14,132 nucleotides of DNA, from contig CALGPA010000065.1 of the NCBI GenBank assembly GCA_937960795.1, forward strand, positions 1-14,132, written 5' to 3'. The translations under genes were made by a program, and so were the position numbers. Positions within the stretch are counted from its first letter, which is position 1. Each line of letters starts with the position of its first letter. Below, in pieces: positions 14,129-14,132 of this stretch. This stretch comes from an uncultured bacterium (GTDB lineage: Bacteria > Cloacimonadota > Cloacimonadia > Cloacimonadales > Cloacimonadaceae). The notes below the pieces were generated by a model. That model ran no database searches. It worked only from the letters and a program-made list of their open reading frames with translations, and was not told the DNA's origin.

Positions 14129-14132
14129 ATTC

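Overview
The window comes from a Gram-negative-like bacterium, most plausibly of the FCB superphylum and perhaps Cloacimonadota (inference, moderate to low confidence). The pointers are a large secreted multidomain protein with chitobiase-C, choice-of-anchor-J-like and FN3-like modules, a lamin-tail protein ending in a FlgD/T9SS-like C-terminal module, and a lipoprotein ABC receptor. Gene density is high and no RNA gene, insertion sequence, integrase or CRISPR array was seen.

Layout. (1) 71-2397 (+): a four-gene arsenic-type operon: an ArsR repressor, an ArsP/DUF318 permease overlapping it by 11 nt, a CPKC mini-thioredoxin and a thioredoxin-coupled ArsC arsenate reductase. A -35-like TTGACA and a 7-bp inverted repeat (likely ArsR operator) lie in the 70 bases before arsR. 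(2) 2516-4054 (+): a divergent nucleotide-sugar dehydrogenase with its own upstream -35-like box. (3) 4132-5325 (+): a YprB-type DEDDh exonuclease with TPRs, preceded by a hairpin. (4) 5336-7016 (-): phnD (lipoprotein receptor) then phnC (ATPase) of a phosphonate/phosphite-type ABC importer, with no permease gene in the window. (5) 7017-7360: a 344-bp divergent regulatory region. (6) 7361-9796 (+): an 811-aa secreted surface protein ending at a strong intrinsic terminator. (7) 9876-13988 (-): glycogen phosphorylase glgP followed with zero spacing by a secreted lamin-tail protein.

How the parts work together. The ars genes form a plausible circuit: As(III) or an organoarsenical releases ArsR, ArsC reduces arsenate using electrons that the adjacent mini-thioredoxin may supply, and the permease exports the trivalent product. 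The PhnD/PhnC pair needs a membrane partner encoded elsewhere. GlgP mobilises stored glucan, and its tight linkage to a surface protein is unexplained.

The most notable unexplained signals are: a 15-base string (GAGATTTTTCTTGAC) shared exactly between the upstream regions of arsR and phnD and nearly matched before glgP; the atypical C-terminal Cys triad of ArsR; the altered cofactor-binding region of the sugar dehydrogenase; and the permease-less phnDC. I did not find convincing evidence of a wholly new defence or mobile system here.
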